Shown here in pieces: positions 38,410-50,300 of a stretch of 64,000 nt of DNA (its first letter is position 1; each line of letters opens with the position of its first letter). The position numbers and the translations under genes were made by a program. Location: NCBI GenBank assembly GCA_019722365.1, contig JADFUC010001333.1, positions 248,001-312,000 on the forward strand, written 5' to 3'. The notes below the pieces were generated by a model. That model did not search any database. It was not told the origin of the DNA and saw only the letters and a list, made by a program, of their open reading frames with translations. Source of the DNA: Lithospermum erythrorhizon (lineage: Eukaryota; Streptophyta; Magnoliopsida; Boraginales; Boraginaceae).

Positions 38410-39532
38410 TGATAAGTATGCATTATATGGTGTTTTAATTACGTGATGCTTGATGGTATTTTTACCTTAATCCGATATAATTTGCTTTGTTTTTACCGTT
38501 TTATTTGAGTTTAGGCGGTTATCGGTTAAAAGGAATCGGGCCTTGAATTGAAGATATGGCTTGATCATTTAAGAGATTCATGAGTCATGATCGAGAATAA
38601 AGGGATTCGATTAAAAGTCGCTATTAGGTTATGGTAACCTATAAAAGAGGAGAAGTTAGAGTAAAGGAATCATCTTGGAATTTCGAGGAAAGAAGTCATC
38701 AAAGTTATGGGCTTTTGGTAGCACCATTGGAAGTTGAAGTTGATTTCTTTTAATTGGTTTGAATATATTTTTTAATTCCAAGTTATTTTTTATTGTTAGG
38801 ATGAATGCTATTAATTCCATGTATTTATTTGTAATATTTATTATGAACTAATTTTATTATTAGTCGGGACCGTGATGTAGTTGGATGGGATGGTTTAATT
38901 TTCTTAAGGAGTTAATTTATTTCGGTTCGTAATTTCGGGTGTGTGCATAATTAGTATTTAATATCTTAAATCATGATATTAAATGGATTCATATAAGTGA
39001 TTAATTGCTAGAAATAGAATTTGTCATAGGAATTGATAATCGGAACATGTTTTTAACTTACCGTAGAGATATAGGTAATGCCGTGTGCAATTTAATAAGC
39101 ATAAGTTATGAAAAAGATCTCTATTTTAAGCTATCATAGAGGAAATATAGTTTAGTTCTTTGGGAGGCTTGAGTGGTGTGCCGAGAAGTATATCAATTGT
39201 ATAGGAATGCTTTTGTTATGAACTAATAGTAACTACTATGAATTAGAATTGAATCGACGATCGGAGTGAAATCATGTGCTGACTGCTTCGAATATTAAAT
39301 CTGATCCACTTACTTTGCGTTGATTAGTTTAGTTAATTTAAGTTAAAGGTCAATTTAGTTAAGTAGTCTAGATAAAAAGATTTACTATTTAATTATTAGT
39401 TAATTAAGTTAAGAAAGACTGAGTATTTAGCGTATATTGGAATTTGAGGCGATACCGTTCTTACATGCGTTATATTACTTGACACGGCCGGGGCTAGGCC
39501 AGGAGCTACATAAGTGGTGTTGTCGGTAACCA
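38410..39532 (+). repeat. 3' LTR of the Athila-like element
   Basis: It starts TGATAAGTATGCATTATATG directly after the purine tract and ends near GTCGGTAACCA. TATA region ACCTATAAAAGAGG lies at about 38,636. It pairs along its length with 29,544-30,667. Confidence 0.82.
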
Positions 39533-39544
39533 TAAAAGAAGATA

Positions 39545-39870
39545 TTATTTACATCTAATTGATGTAAATGTCATTTAGCAAAGATGCGAGTTAAAAGCTA
39601 AAACGGTCGGCGATCCACGATTTTGATAAGCGGACTAAAACTTTCAAAATAATCAATACATGACTGATTGTAACCACTTATTTTACCCAACGATCCCAGC
39701 TTTATATTTCTCAACAGAACTATGTGTCTTGCACTTTACCTTGTATATCCATCTGACCAATAGGTCTTTTCTGGGCAAAATGGAATTCAACTCTGAAATA
39801 TCGTTATATTCCAAAACATCAATCTCAGTTTGCATAGCGACTAATAAAGTTAATCTGAGAGCTTGCTTAT
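39545..39870 (-). pseudogene. copia reverse transcriptase, N-terminal part
   Basis: Minus strand: AMQTEIDVLEYND, then WIYKVKCKTHSSVEKYKAGIV (39,770-39,700), GYNQSCIDYFESFSPL (39,672-39,630) and HLHQLDVNNIF up to about 39,545. This is the canonical start of copia RT. The following LHGDLDEEVYM appears only at ~29,540, fixing the Athila insertion point within three or four codons. Confidence 0.85.
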
Positions 39871-40079
39871 ATGTGTATAGCTCACCAGATGCTTAATTGC
39901 AGGTTAGGAAACAAATTCCATATGTAAGGTACTATAAGAAGGAAGTGAAAGACTATTTGACATAAAAAGTGACAATGTAATTAATTCAACCATATCAGAA
40001 CCTTTTAATTATGTTAGAAACTCTCGTAGGAACAGGAACATTACTATTTGGACTAGTATTACTACTAATAATAGGTATA

Positions 40080-40950
40080 CTAGAAGTATATTGCTATCAT
40101 TATCCTAAACCAGTGAATCGTCATATGTATCATTGTCTCTGTTAGGAGGCATACGAGGAATAATATTAGGTAAAATATGATTTGTAGAAACACAAGATAA
40201 ACAGTCTTGATCAAGAGGTTTGTGATTGGCAAGGAAATCAGAAATTTTGTATGGAAACACTCTCTCATGGAATGTCACATCTCTGGAGACTTTAACTGTT
40301 TGAGTTTTAAGGTCAAAGATTTTGTAAGCTTTTTAGTTGGGAGGATAATCTAAGAAGATTACAGGATATGCTCTTTCTTGGAATTTTGTTTTGTGTGGTA
40401 TGTTACAGGTTGCAAAACATAAGCATCCAAAAATATTAAGGTGATCAAACTTTAGAGGCTTAGAGTGAAGAGGGCTTGAGTTTTCCGGTGAGAAGCCATT
40501 TGCCGATGGGCAATCTATTTATTATGTATGTAGTTGTCAGAATTGAATCTCCTCAGAAATGATATGGGAAACCAAACTGGAACATAAGAGCTCTAGTAAC
40601 TTGGAGTAGGTGTTTGTGTTTTAACACGCACCACTGCCATTTTGTTGAGAGAGTGTAGACAGTTTTTAAATGTACTTACACACCTAAAGCTGAGCATTAG
40701 ATTATTGAACTTAAAGCTTATAAACTCTGCTTTCATTATGGGATTCGACACCTTTATATTCTTTCCAAAAATTGAGTGTCAACCGTGGTGCAAAAATATT
40801 TCAATACACAGCGTGTTTGTGTTTTTAGAGTTGATCATAAAGGTCAATTACTCTGTAATCTTGGCCCATGGCTATAGAGGAATTTTTCTCTATTCTATTA
40901 GGTATTATCTTGTATGGCCGACCCGCGGATCCACATGTACAAGTTGAAAA
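40080..40950 (-). pseudogene. copia integrase, C-terminal half
   Basis: On the minus strand the pieces are TPTPSYQSSYVPVWF, then LHSKPLKFDHLNIFGCLCFA (40,475-40,415), HKTKFQERAYPVIFLDYPPN (40,395-40,335), KAYKIFDLKTQTVKVSRDVT (40,331-40,272) and FHERVFPYKI. This is the conserved integrase C-terminus of plant copia. Broken by frameshifts and a stop after YPPN. Confidence 0.85.
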
Positions 40951-41256
40951 TTTTCACTAGTTCTAGATTGACCAACATGAAAACTTTGCCTATGCTGTTT
41001 TGAAAGTGGACTGATTAGACAAGAATCCATTACCATTCTGATCTATTTGATTGAGCTTGGTAATGCATTGCCTCACCATTCTGATAGGAGTGAGCGACAA
41101 CCGAGGCACGAAATGCCATAAGTAGAAGACTATCACTAACGCATTATTATTGATGATGTTACAAATGGCTTAAGCTAAAGCGGAACAATCCGAAACAGCG
41201 AGGTAAAATTGAACAACAGAAGATAAGAAAGACTCATTATTCAACACATCTGATCC

Positions 41257-41508
41257 TCACTTTCTCCTTACCATTGCCAAAGAACTTTGTAGGACTAAGT
41301 ATCCACCGCCTTGAGAAAAAAGTCGGGTAAGAAGTTGAAAGTAGGCCTGAGGAAAGCAATCAACAAGAATCATATTATTACTAAGCTTAACATTACCACC
41401 TGATTTAACTACTTTCACAGTATTATCAAGCAGTTTGGCAAAGGTATTATAGCTCATATTAGTTATAGAATCAAATAATTTTATGTCATTACATGGGCGA
41501 TGCTCCAT
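41257..41508 (-). pseudogene. copia protease region
   Basis: An 83-codon frame holds CNDIKLFDSITNMSY, then VKVVKSGGNVKLSNNMILVD and FPQAYFQLLTRLFS. This is the segment after the protease DSGAT motif (..LFDSI.., ..NGNVKLSNNIILVDVLYVPTF..). The active-site DSGA itself is degraded at the start. Confidence 0.75.
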
Positions 41509-41849
41509 TATCTTATCCGAGAACCCATGACTTATATTATGATCATTACTAATACTAGCAACTAGATACTTTGAAACTCTCCAAATTCTGTAAAATTAAA
41601 CTTAACGGCGTGATTCGGAGGTGTAATTCTCTAATCCATCATCTGATATTCGCGTGTGACATTCGCTCCTTGTCCTAGAAACACCACCACCTGTTCTACT
41701 TTCAAATTTCATTTCCCTTGTTAGGGTACACTACAAATCACAGAGGCTCTTAGAAATTTTACTGGCTTTATGCGAAACCCAAATTTAGTATGCAAAACTT
41801 GAATAAAATCAACTAAGCATATAAAGCAGGGATCCAGCTTTAATTATAT

Positions 41850-42740
41850 ATTTCGAATCTAAATAATGTATATTGTAATATAAATAATAGTAAGAACACT
41901 TACGATGCGGCGGAATATTATCACCAACAATCTTTCAAGCCTACTTTTTGAATTCAATTTAAAAGCGCTTGTCGTGATGTAGTTGTCCATGGCGAGGAGG
42001 GTTGAATCATGTATTCGATGCGCTGAACACGAGAAATGGTGAGAAAATCAAAAGCAGCGAAATATCAATTCTTGCTCTTATTCTCCACATTTCCAATGAG
42101 AGGCGTGAATAATAGGTAGTGGAGGCTAGGTTTTTCATGAAATATAAAACCTACTTAGCGTCCCTCCTTTAAATAGTTTTCACTAATAAACCTAATAGCC
42201 GAGCCGAATAGTTAATGAGGCTCGTTTAATTTGAATTAACTGGATTATTGAAATACTACTAACGAATTATTAATAAGCTTCGACTAACTATTTAATTAAT
42301 TAAACTAACAAGTTCAAATTAATTCGATTTAAATCAATTAATATTTTTACATTATCAATGTAAAATTTTCGATTGAGGTATATTGATTTACCAATCATTT
42401 CTCAATTTACCAAATATAGTTTAATTTCATACATGAAATATAATTCAACATCATTGTATGTGTGTGACCTTCTAGGCTCAGATAATAGCAGCCGTATAAT
42501 AATATAATTGACTATTATTATTATTATTATTATAATGATTATCGTAAGGATCATGATACGACATAATCTTCGGTATTATCATGAGAACCCGACTAATGAA
42601 ATTTACAATTAATATGATTGAATGTTCGTTTATGTAATCACGTTCACTAAACTAATAAATGGGTATTACGATAATTGTCGCGATAGGCGTAATAAATGAC
42701 ACAATAACTATTTCGACATGTCTTCCCGCGAGTTTATACA
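41850..42740 (-). mobile_element. probable solo LTR inserted between copia gag and protease
   Basis: Roughly 0.9 kb of AT-rich DNA unlike gag or protease separates the two coding parts. On the minus strand it has a TATA-type CTATTTAAAGGAGGGACG (about 42,177-42,160). It also has an AACCTAGCCTCC leader and a long AT-rich U3-like stretch containing a (AAT)n run (about 42,505-42,530). No internal retroelement genes are present. Exact ends and target duplication were not resolved. Confidence 0.5.
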
Positions 42741-43519
42741 CTTCAAATGGACTTAACCTTTCCTTTCCACGAAACCTCCTTTTCCGTGAAATTGTTGCAC
42801 TCTTTCATGATAACTCCTTGTTTGCGTATTTGCGTGCTCATTGTTCCACAGCATTACCTTTCTGACTCTTTCTGCTTTTCTTGAGACACCATTGAATATG
42901 TCTTGCTTGCGAGGAAGCGGTGGATCCATAAGCAATATTTGGTTTCTTATTACATCATACTCCTCACCTAATCTCATTAAGAACTACATCATTCTCTCAT
43001 CACCATCAAACAACACAGTTGCATTTGGCTTCAAAAGCATGCGACTCGTCCCACATGATTTTTTGATTTTAGTGGCAATATCTTTGCTATAAGGATACTC
43101 TCACACTCGATATTGTATATACTTCTCCTTAATTCAAACATTCTCGGTCAATTACTACCTCCAAATTGTTCCTTCAATTCATTCCACAAATCCTTCACAT
43201 TTTCGATATGAAACAAGTATCCCTCTTCGCATGCTACCGACAAATCATTCGCAATCGCGATATATCGGCGTAGATTCACCTTCCTCCATCGTTTATAACT
43301 ACTCGTCGGTGCTTGATTTCACCGTTAATGAAGCCAAATTTATCTCGAGCTTCTAAAGCTATTTTCATAGCTCTACTCCATGAGACATAGTTCGTTTCAA
43401 TCAATAAATTCGATACTAAAATCAAACTAGAATAAGAGGATCATCTACCTCAATTTGCGAAGCATTTGCTTTATTTTGATTTTGTACAACATTTTGTACC
43501 CGTTTCCTAAATCCGCCAT
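42680..43519 (-). pseudogene. copia gag polyprotein, decayed
   Basis: It starts MADLGNGYKM at 43,519, 36 bp after the primer site. It continues LLIETNYVSWSRAMKIALEA and DKFGFINGEI (about 43,410-43,335), the conserved gag N-terminal domain of plant copia elements. An open piece at 42,977-42,753 reads LGEEYDVIRNQILLMDP, then FHGKGGF, leading to the zinc-knuckle zone. Frames shift several times. Confidence 0.82.
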
Positions 43520-43566
43520 TTTTATATGAAATTAAGCTTTAGAAATTACCTCTAGCTATGATACCA

Positions 43567-43930
43567 TGATAATTTTGATTAATTTCAAACATTAAGTAGC
43601 TTAATCAAAAATTTGAAATGATCATTTTCTAATTAGGGTTCATATTGATAAAATTGGAAAAGTGTAGAAAAAAGAGGAGAAAATTGAATTTGTAACTTTT
43701 GCATATTAGAAATAGATAAAGCTCGACTGCTTGAAATTCTGAAGACCCCACATTTTATAAAAGTGTCACCGAACTAGCCATTACCGCGTAAGTAACTAGC
43801 AGCTTCTGGAGATCAATGCAGGCGGTTGGACACTAGGAGGCTGTTCACCAAATCTGGTTGGATCAGCTTCCACGAGGATCCATCAGTGTTGACTTTCAGG
43901 CTCATAAGGCGCCCAGCATGAATTACGATG
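43567..43930 (-). repeat. 5' LTR of the split copia element
   Basis: It lies directly upstream of the primer site TGGTATCATAGC on the minus strand. Its inner edge starts TGATAATTTTGATTAATTTC (plus strand). Homologous blocks are shared with 27,985-28,330. The outer end is poorly defined. Confidence 0.7.
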
Positions 43931-44033
43931 TCTTCTTTATAAGAAATCCTATTAATTGTTAGCGGCCGTGGTGGCGATAAATGAGATCCTGCCTAGGATC
44001 GCAGCCGAGATTTTAACCCGTAATTAATTATGT

Positions 44034-46623
44034 TGTGGTATAAATGATTACACTAATTACCAAGATCGGCCGGATTGATACCAGTAATTAAATACTTGAC
44101 ATTAGCAGAAAGAATAAATTGCAAAAAAAACACCTGAGATTTACCGTGGTTCGCCTCGATGTGAGAGCTAATCCATTTCAACTTGCCGGATCAAGCTAAT
44201 AATTACCGGAAGAATTGTTCTGAGGCTGAAGTATTCTCTACAGCAATTGATGTGCTAATACGCTTTCAAATCTCTAGAAGCAAAGATCTGGTGGGTGTTT
44301 CCTCATAGACATGAAAACCTCAATTCTGAGCCTACCATATATGAACTCTCTTAAATCTCTCATAAATTCTCTATATATTTTGATCCTCGCCTTTGAGATG
44401 GTGTTTCAGCGCCACATAAAGACTTCATAACTGCTCATATATATAAAATTTCAGATCCTAGGTCTAAGACTTAAACCGAATAGGAACTGGGCCAAAAGGC
44501 CTCGAAACACCGCCTCGAAAATAGGTGCGAAACCGGCGTCGGGGGCATGGTGAGGGACAGATTCTCCTCTCATTTTTAAAAGACTCGTAACAGCACAATA
44601 TATATAGGCTAGAAGATCTGAGTCTAAAATTTAAACCCGAATAGAAACCCGGACGAAAGGCCTCAAAAACACCGCCTCGAAAATAGGTGCTTGGAAACCG
44701 GCGTGAGGCAGGGGTGAGGACCCAGGAAGTCGGCTGCCTCAGCTTCCCCCTTCCCAGAGTCAAAATTTCAGGGACAGTCGAACTCCCCCACAGAGTTACA
44801 CACTGCATGGGCCAAGGGTAAGCTTCGCTTCAGTGATCTCCGGCGAGAGGGCAATTTGAGATCTGTTCAAACTTCAGTTTGGGCACTTTACAGAGTTTAT
44901 CGTCCCGTATAAGTTGATCTCACGACTTGATGCATTTTCACGCAATCAAAGAATAACTTTGAATGCCACACCCAGCTTGACTATCGAGAGAGAGACATGA
45001 GGTCGATCGCTTTGCCATGTTGCGTTTTAATAACACCCATGTTCTTTCTTTACCTACGGTCTTTTCGATCTTCAGAGTACACTTGGAAATCCTCCCGATC
45101 TGATAAAGGTCATTAAATAGAATCTGTTTTCTTCTTCTTCTTTTCCTTGTGTGACAAACTCCGCTTACTCATTTCATTTAATCATTATTTTTTTCGGTTA
45201 GCCTAAAAATCTAGAAGTTGTTAGCCTCTTTAAATGCCTTTGACTAACTTGGGATGATAATGCCCAAAGGCGTGTAGCGGTTCTTACCATCCCAGCAGGA
45301 CTTCCCGAGGTATACTTACTTACTAGGACTTTGCCCATAACTTCACGTTTAACTTACTGAAACTTTCATGTTTACTTGCAAACAACCGTTTCTACTACCG
45401 AAGCTACCGTATAGATTTCATATGGTTTGTCTGTTGATCTATAAGTTAACACTGACTAATACATAGAAAATCTATATGGCTGAACCACTTTTGAAGCTAA
45501 GTCTTCCTTAGTGACTTTCAATAATGCTCCTAAGCTAAACAACTTGGCCAATGACCCAGGCTTCGGCTATGACGCCAGCCGTATATTTCGATGCAGGTAG
45601 ATCTTTTGTCTAAATCCCAGCAGGCTTTAACCGATCCTTGTCTTTCATACAGGCCTTTGACAATGTGATAAAATCACATGATCTTATTTACTTGACAATC
45701 CGTTAGAACAAGATTGATCCCGTAGAATCTGGACCTTGATCTAATCACTCGATCTTCCGTATAGAGATAGTTTGATAAACCTGGCTTTAGCTTGTCGCCC
45801 ATTAATATACTAAATTTTTCAGGAATCTTCCATTTCCCATTATTATTCTTCGACAGGGCCTTGACAGCTATGACATGTGCGATTCAGCTTTTTCGAATCA
45901 TAAATCTCGAGGGGACATTCATTAGCCTTTGAGAAAAAGGCTTTTTTCTAAAGAAATCTTCTCAGACAACATAATGATGCTCGGGGAATCAAACCCAGGG
46001 CCAATTCCATGCACAATGGTCTTGATGGCTTAGCATGTCCAGCTGTCTCGTTAACTTTCCAACTGATCGCAGAACATCAGGCTAGCCGTTCCCATTCATT
46101 CAGTATATTTCGTCCATTGTTGAGAGAATAAATTATTTAGCGATTCCATGGTATTTGACAACTTCCGGGTCCCTACACGAGGATACACTTGACAAGGAAT
46201 ATTAACGCGTTAAGGATAATTGTGGTATCATCAATTATTCTAATTACCAAGATCCAACAAGATTAATACTCACTAATTTAGACATGACATTAATAGACAG
46301 AATAAATTACGGAAATAAATACACACAAGATTTGCACGGTTTACCACTTTCGATATGATAAACTAATCATGTAAATACTAATAATCAAAGAAATAATTGC
46401 TACATGACTCAAGGCATTGTGTGCTAATACGCTCAAATCTCTGAGAAAAGCAAAGAGATACTAGCAATTGGATGTTTGTAGACATGAAAAGCGCCGATTC
46501 TGAAGTCTTTTGTTATGTGAAGACTCTCTTGAATGCATTAGATTACTACATATTTTTGATCATACTTTGAGGTGATGTTTTAACTACGTAAAAGACTCAT
46601 GCTTTCGTATGTATAAATTTTAC
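44034..46623 (+). mobile_element. unclassified element bounded by ~400-bp direct repeats
   Basis: The copies 44,034-44,453 and 46,221-46,623 share TGTGGTAT at the start. They also share CTAATTACCAAGATC, GACATTA.CAGA.AGAATAAATT, GCTAATACGCT..CAAATCTC, AGACATGAAAA and TATAAA(A/T)TTT(T)ACA or TTTCA at the end. The ~1.77 kb between them has no gag, pol or transposase. It does contain a tandem duplication at 44,455-44,760. LTR-like ends suggest a non-autonomous LTR element, but neither primer site nor polypurine tract was found, and flanking 5-bp duplications do not match. Confidence 0.5.
44455..44760. repeat. two ~160-bp tandem copies within the direct-repeat element
   Basis: The blocks GGCCTC(A)GAAACACCGCCTC and GAAAATAGGTGC..GAAACCGGCGT(C/G) occur at about 44,495-44,540 and 44,660-44,705. 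They are preceded in each case by TCTAA(G/A)A(C/T)TTAAACC(C)GAATAG. On the minus strand they encode a repeated TYFRGGV..FRPG/FGP peptide in a 114-codon frame that I consider incidental. Confidence 0.65.
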
Positions 46624-47350
46624 ACAAATATATTAGATACAAGCACCAAATGGAATGAAGCATAGTAGCATAATGGTGTGACACATCGCGGGGACCCCGG
46701 ACACGTCAGAGCACGCCTCACGAAAAACTCTACCTCCACCACAAGAAGTCACAATTCGGGACTTCCCAAGTCCTGAAGTTCCTCTGATTGGCAGCCAAAA
46801 TTGGCTCACTTCCAACACTTCATCAAATTTTGGGTGTTTCATATTAACATGTTTATGAAAAAAAATTAATCTCAGGAATTATTGTACTCATATGGAATAA
46901 TATTCAGGATTTCAAATGTGAAAGTAAACATTATTCAACTCATATAAGCCCCAGACCACCGGTCAAGTGAAAGTGGAAACTTTATTTCTATGCATTTTCC
47001 AACTCTCAAGATTATATTTAGACCAGAAAATTAGTCTTAGTAAGTTCCTAGTAATTGAGCACTGTGCTGCATGTATTTTCCTAGAGTACTTTGATTTTCT
47101 AGAACTTGCTGATTTCTATATATAGAGAAGTAGTGTCCTTGAATGCTTAAATCCCCCCTCCTCCTCTCTGGATAAATCATACCCTTTTTCCATCCAATAT
47201 AAACTGAATCTTTAGTTCTCTGATATCTTTGTTTCCACTTTTGTAATGAAGTAAGAGCTTTTAGACCTACTATATGGTTGCAATTATTCAAATTCTAGTT
47301 GTTGAATATAATAATTCCAAAAGTACTTACCCTTAGTTGAGCTGACATGC
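46624..47350 (+). promoter_or_regulatory. promoter and 5' leader of the Ca2+-ATPase homologue
   Basis: A TATA box (TCTATATATAGAG, TATATATA at 47,117-47,124) lies 227 bp upstream of the ATG. A CT-rich stretch CCCCCCTCCTCCTCTCTGG follows at 47,153-47,171, a common plant leader feature. The ATG context (GCATGG) is favourable. No intron is evident. The upstream part (46,624-47,000) shows nothing coding. Confidence 0.55.
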
Positions 47351-50300
47351 ATGGATTCTTCTGATAAGAAAGCAGTCTTAATCAACCCTTCATTGCAATC
47401 CCATGAAGTTAGCAAAACTACTAGTAATTGTCCCATTCTTGAATTGCATGAAACCTCTGCATTATCAAGCACCCACTCTATCACTTTCCCAGAAAATTAT
47501 GCCAATACTAATAACCAACATGATCATCAATCAGATGAAAGCCTTGATTTCTCAATTAGCCCTGAAACACTTGCTCGACTAGTTGAGAGTAAGGATGCAA
47601 ACTATCTCCTACAATTTGGAGGACCTAAGAAGGTGGCTTTTTTGCTTGAAACTGATATCCAAAATGGTATATTTGGTGATCAATCTGATCTTGATCGCCG
47701 TCATAAAGCTTTTGGATCAAATCAAAATCAATACTGCCATGATCATCAATCTTCTCTAGGAATTCACCAGCTTGCTTTTGAAGCTTGTAAGGATACAACA
47801 ATAATCCTTCTTCTATGTTGTGCAGTTCTCTCACTGGCAATTGGAATTAAGAGATATGGTCCACAAGAAGGGATAGTTGATGGGATTCTCATTTTCTTGT
47901 GTATACTTGTTCTTGTTTATGTTGGTGTTGTTTTCCAATATATCAAGTCAAGATGGATGATCAAGAAAAGATTGAAGCAGAAAAGGTTTGCTTATGTTGT
48001 GAGGAATGGAAAATGTCAGAGGATTTCTGGTTCAGAAGTTGTGGTTGGTGATATAGTATGCCTACAAAAGGGAAGTGAAGTTCCAGCTGATGGGTTGTTC
48101 ATTAATGATGATAGTTCTTCATTTAAGCTAGATTGTGGTCATAAAGCTTCAAATTTTTCCAATTTTCCTTCTTTGTTCACTGGTGCAAAAGTTGCAGAAG
48201 GTGGATGCAAAATGCTGGTGACTTCTGTGGGAGAAAAAACAGAAAGAAGCAAGTTGATGGGGTTGTTAGGCAACAATTCTAAGAAAAGTAATGACTTTTA
48301 TGACTCATCATCAAAACTGCAACTTTCGATCGAAAAGATTAGTACAAATTTGGAGAATGTTTGGTTGATCCTTACATTGTTAGTGCTTGTTGTTCAAGTG
48401 CTAAGATGTTTTGTCTGGGAATCAAAGTACTGTGATAAAAATCACAATCCAGATCCAAAAGGTTTGAAAGATTCATTGCAGGAGGTGGCTCATGAAACTG
48501 CAAAGATAATGAAGAAGCAAACTGGAAAAGTTAATGGATTGGTTGCAATGCTTTGTATCTTGATGTTTGCAATAAGGGATTGTTTGCCTTTGGGTATCTT
48601 CACAACTTTCTTTTATGCTTCCAAGAAATTGAAGCCCTTCAGAGCCATCATCCAAAAGCTTCCAGCTTGTGCAACATTAGGATGGATCACCACAATTTGC
48701 ATCTGCAATACTGACGATTTAGCTCTGAAGTATTCAAACATGGCAGATTTGTGGATTGGAATGAAGAAAATTGTCCAAGAAGATGATAATATGTCCAAAG
48801 AAGTCAATCATCAAGTAGTCAAATTCTTCCAAGAAGCAATATTTTGGACCAATGATTCTGCTGAAGTTCAAGAAATAGAAGAGGATGCTCTCTTCTGCTG
48901 GGCTGAAAAGGTACTCTCCATGGATGTGGAAAAAATTAAGAAAAGTTGTTCATTCAACCATTCTGAAGCTCCTGATATTCACAGAAACTATAGGTCAGTG
49001 ATTCCAGAACAACCCACAGAATCAAATCATGCTTTTGATGTTTACTGGAAAGGGGATCCAGGAATGATACTTTTAATGTGCTCTCACTATTTGGATGTGG
49101 ATGGAACCATGCAAGAGCTTGATGAAGAAAAGAGACAAAATTTCAACCAAATAATTAAAGACATTGCATCCAGCAGCCTGAGATGTTTTGCATTTGCTCA
49201 CAAGCAAATCTTCAAAAAAGAATATGATGGAGAAGAGTTTCTTGAATCTTTTGAAGATGGGTTGATCTTATTAGGCCTTGTAAACTTGAAGAATCCATAT
49301 CCACCAGAGGTAATTCAATCAGTGGAAGCTTGTGTGAAATCAGGAGTTACCATCAAGCTAGTAGTGGATGATGATCTGAAAACTGCAGGATTCATGGCAC
49401 GTTTTTCTGGAATTTTAGGCCCTGGAAAAGATTTAAATCAAGCAGTGGTTCATGCTTCAATATTTCGAAACAGCTCTCCTGAAGAAAGAGTAAAAATGAT
49501 TGACAACATCCATGTATTAGCTGATGCTTCTCCAGAGGATAAACTATGGATGGTGCAATGCTTGAGACAGAAGTCTGAGGTTGTTGCAGTCACAGGAAGA
49601 TGTTCCAGAGACTTGCCTTCTCTCAGAGAAGCGGACGTTAGTCTTCTGATGGGAGATCATTGTGCAGAATGCATCAAAGAAGATGTTGAAGTAGTCGTTT
49701 TCGGATTAAGCATTGGAATGATCTCTACCCTTGTCAGGTTTGGAAGAACTGTGTGCCAAAATCTTGAAAAATTCATTGATTTTCAATTGACTGTCAATGT
49801 TGCAGCCTTTGGAATCAACTTCATTGTTGTTCTCACCACAAGTGAGGTTCAATTTACAGCATTTGAGCTTCTTTGGGTGAACATAATCATGGAGGTTTTT
49901 GGTGCTTTAGCGCTGTCTATTCAAATGGTAGAGCTTTTACCTTCTGAAAGTACCAATCAAGTGGAGAAACTACCAAAAAGGAACAATCATTATGGAACAG
50001 GTTCGGTTGTAACAAAAACAATGTGGAGAAACATAGCTCTGCATTCTCTGTTTCAAGTGAGCCTCATGGTGATCCTAAGCAAAAAAGGGGGTGAAATTCT
50101 TCATGCAGATGAAGGTGTGTTGAAAACCATGATTTTCTTGTTCTATGTTATGTGCCAAGTGTTTGCATTGGTGGGGTGCATGGAGATTAATGAAGCTAGT
50201 TTCTTGGAGGGGTTGGGGAAATTCAAGAACCATATGTTTCTCATCATAGTGGGAATTATTGTGGTTATGCAAGTAGCATTGATTGAGGTAATGGCTATTG

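Larger units (their letters stand above)
29544..39532 (+). mobile_element. Athila-like Ty3/gypsy retrotransposon, ~10 kb, inserted in copia RT
   Basis: Two ~1.1 kb LTRs (29,544-30,667 and 38,410-39,532) bound a plus-strand element. Before the right LTR is AAGTGTGGGGGTG followed by TGATAAG, the usual Athila polypurine tract and LTR start. After the left LTR is GATTGGCGCTTGGTTACC, related to the Athila primer site TTGGCGCCGTTGCCGGGG. Gag, protease zone, RT, RNase H and IN follow in gypsy order, then a long 3' non-coding segment with a microsatellite. LTRs have diverged by many substitutions and indels, so the insertion is not recent. It sits in copia RT between the DVNN(I)F and LDEEVYM motifs. 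Confidence 0.85.
27985..43930 (-). mobile_element. Ty1/copia retrotransposon split by nested insertions
   Basis: Reading right to left on the minus strand, the parts are: 5' LTR (~43,930-43,567), primer site TGGTATCATAGC (43,566-43,555), gag from 43,519, and a solo-LTR insert (~42,740-41,850). Then come protease (41,508-41,257), integrase end (~40,950-40,080), the start of reverse transcriptase (~39,870-39,545), a ~10 kb Athila-type element (39,532-29,544), the rest of reverse transcriptase and RNase H (29,543-28,470), and the 3' LTR (~28,330-27,985). Order gag-PR-IN-RT-RH is diagnostic of Ty1/copia. Removing the inserts leaves about 5 kb, normal for the group. All domains carry frameshifts; the element is dead. 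Confidence 0.85.

Noticed and set aside
44464..44808. 114-codon minus-strand frame with a repeated TYFRGGV-type peptide
   Set aside because: It coincides with a tandem nucleotide duplication in the direct-repeat element and has no known domain; the peptide repeat follows from the DNA repeat.
45985..46005. GGGAATCAAACCC, resembling a tRNA T-arm
   Set aside because: No acceptor, D or anticodon arms can be paired around it on either strand.
46222..46231. GTGGTATCAT as a retrotransposon primer-binding site
   Set aside because: It is at the start of the right direct repeat, not after a 5' LTR, and the left copy reads GTGGTATAAA.
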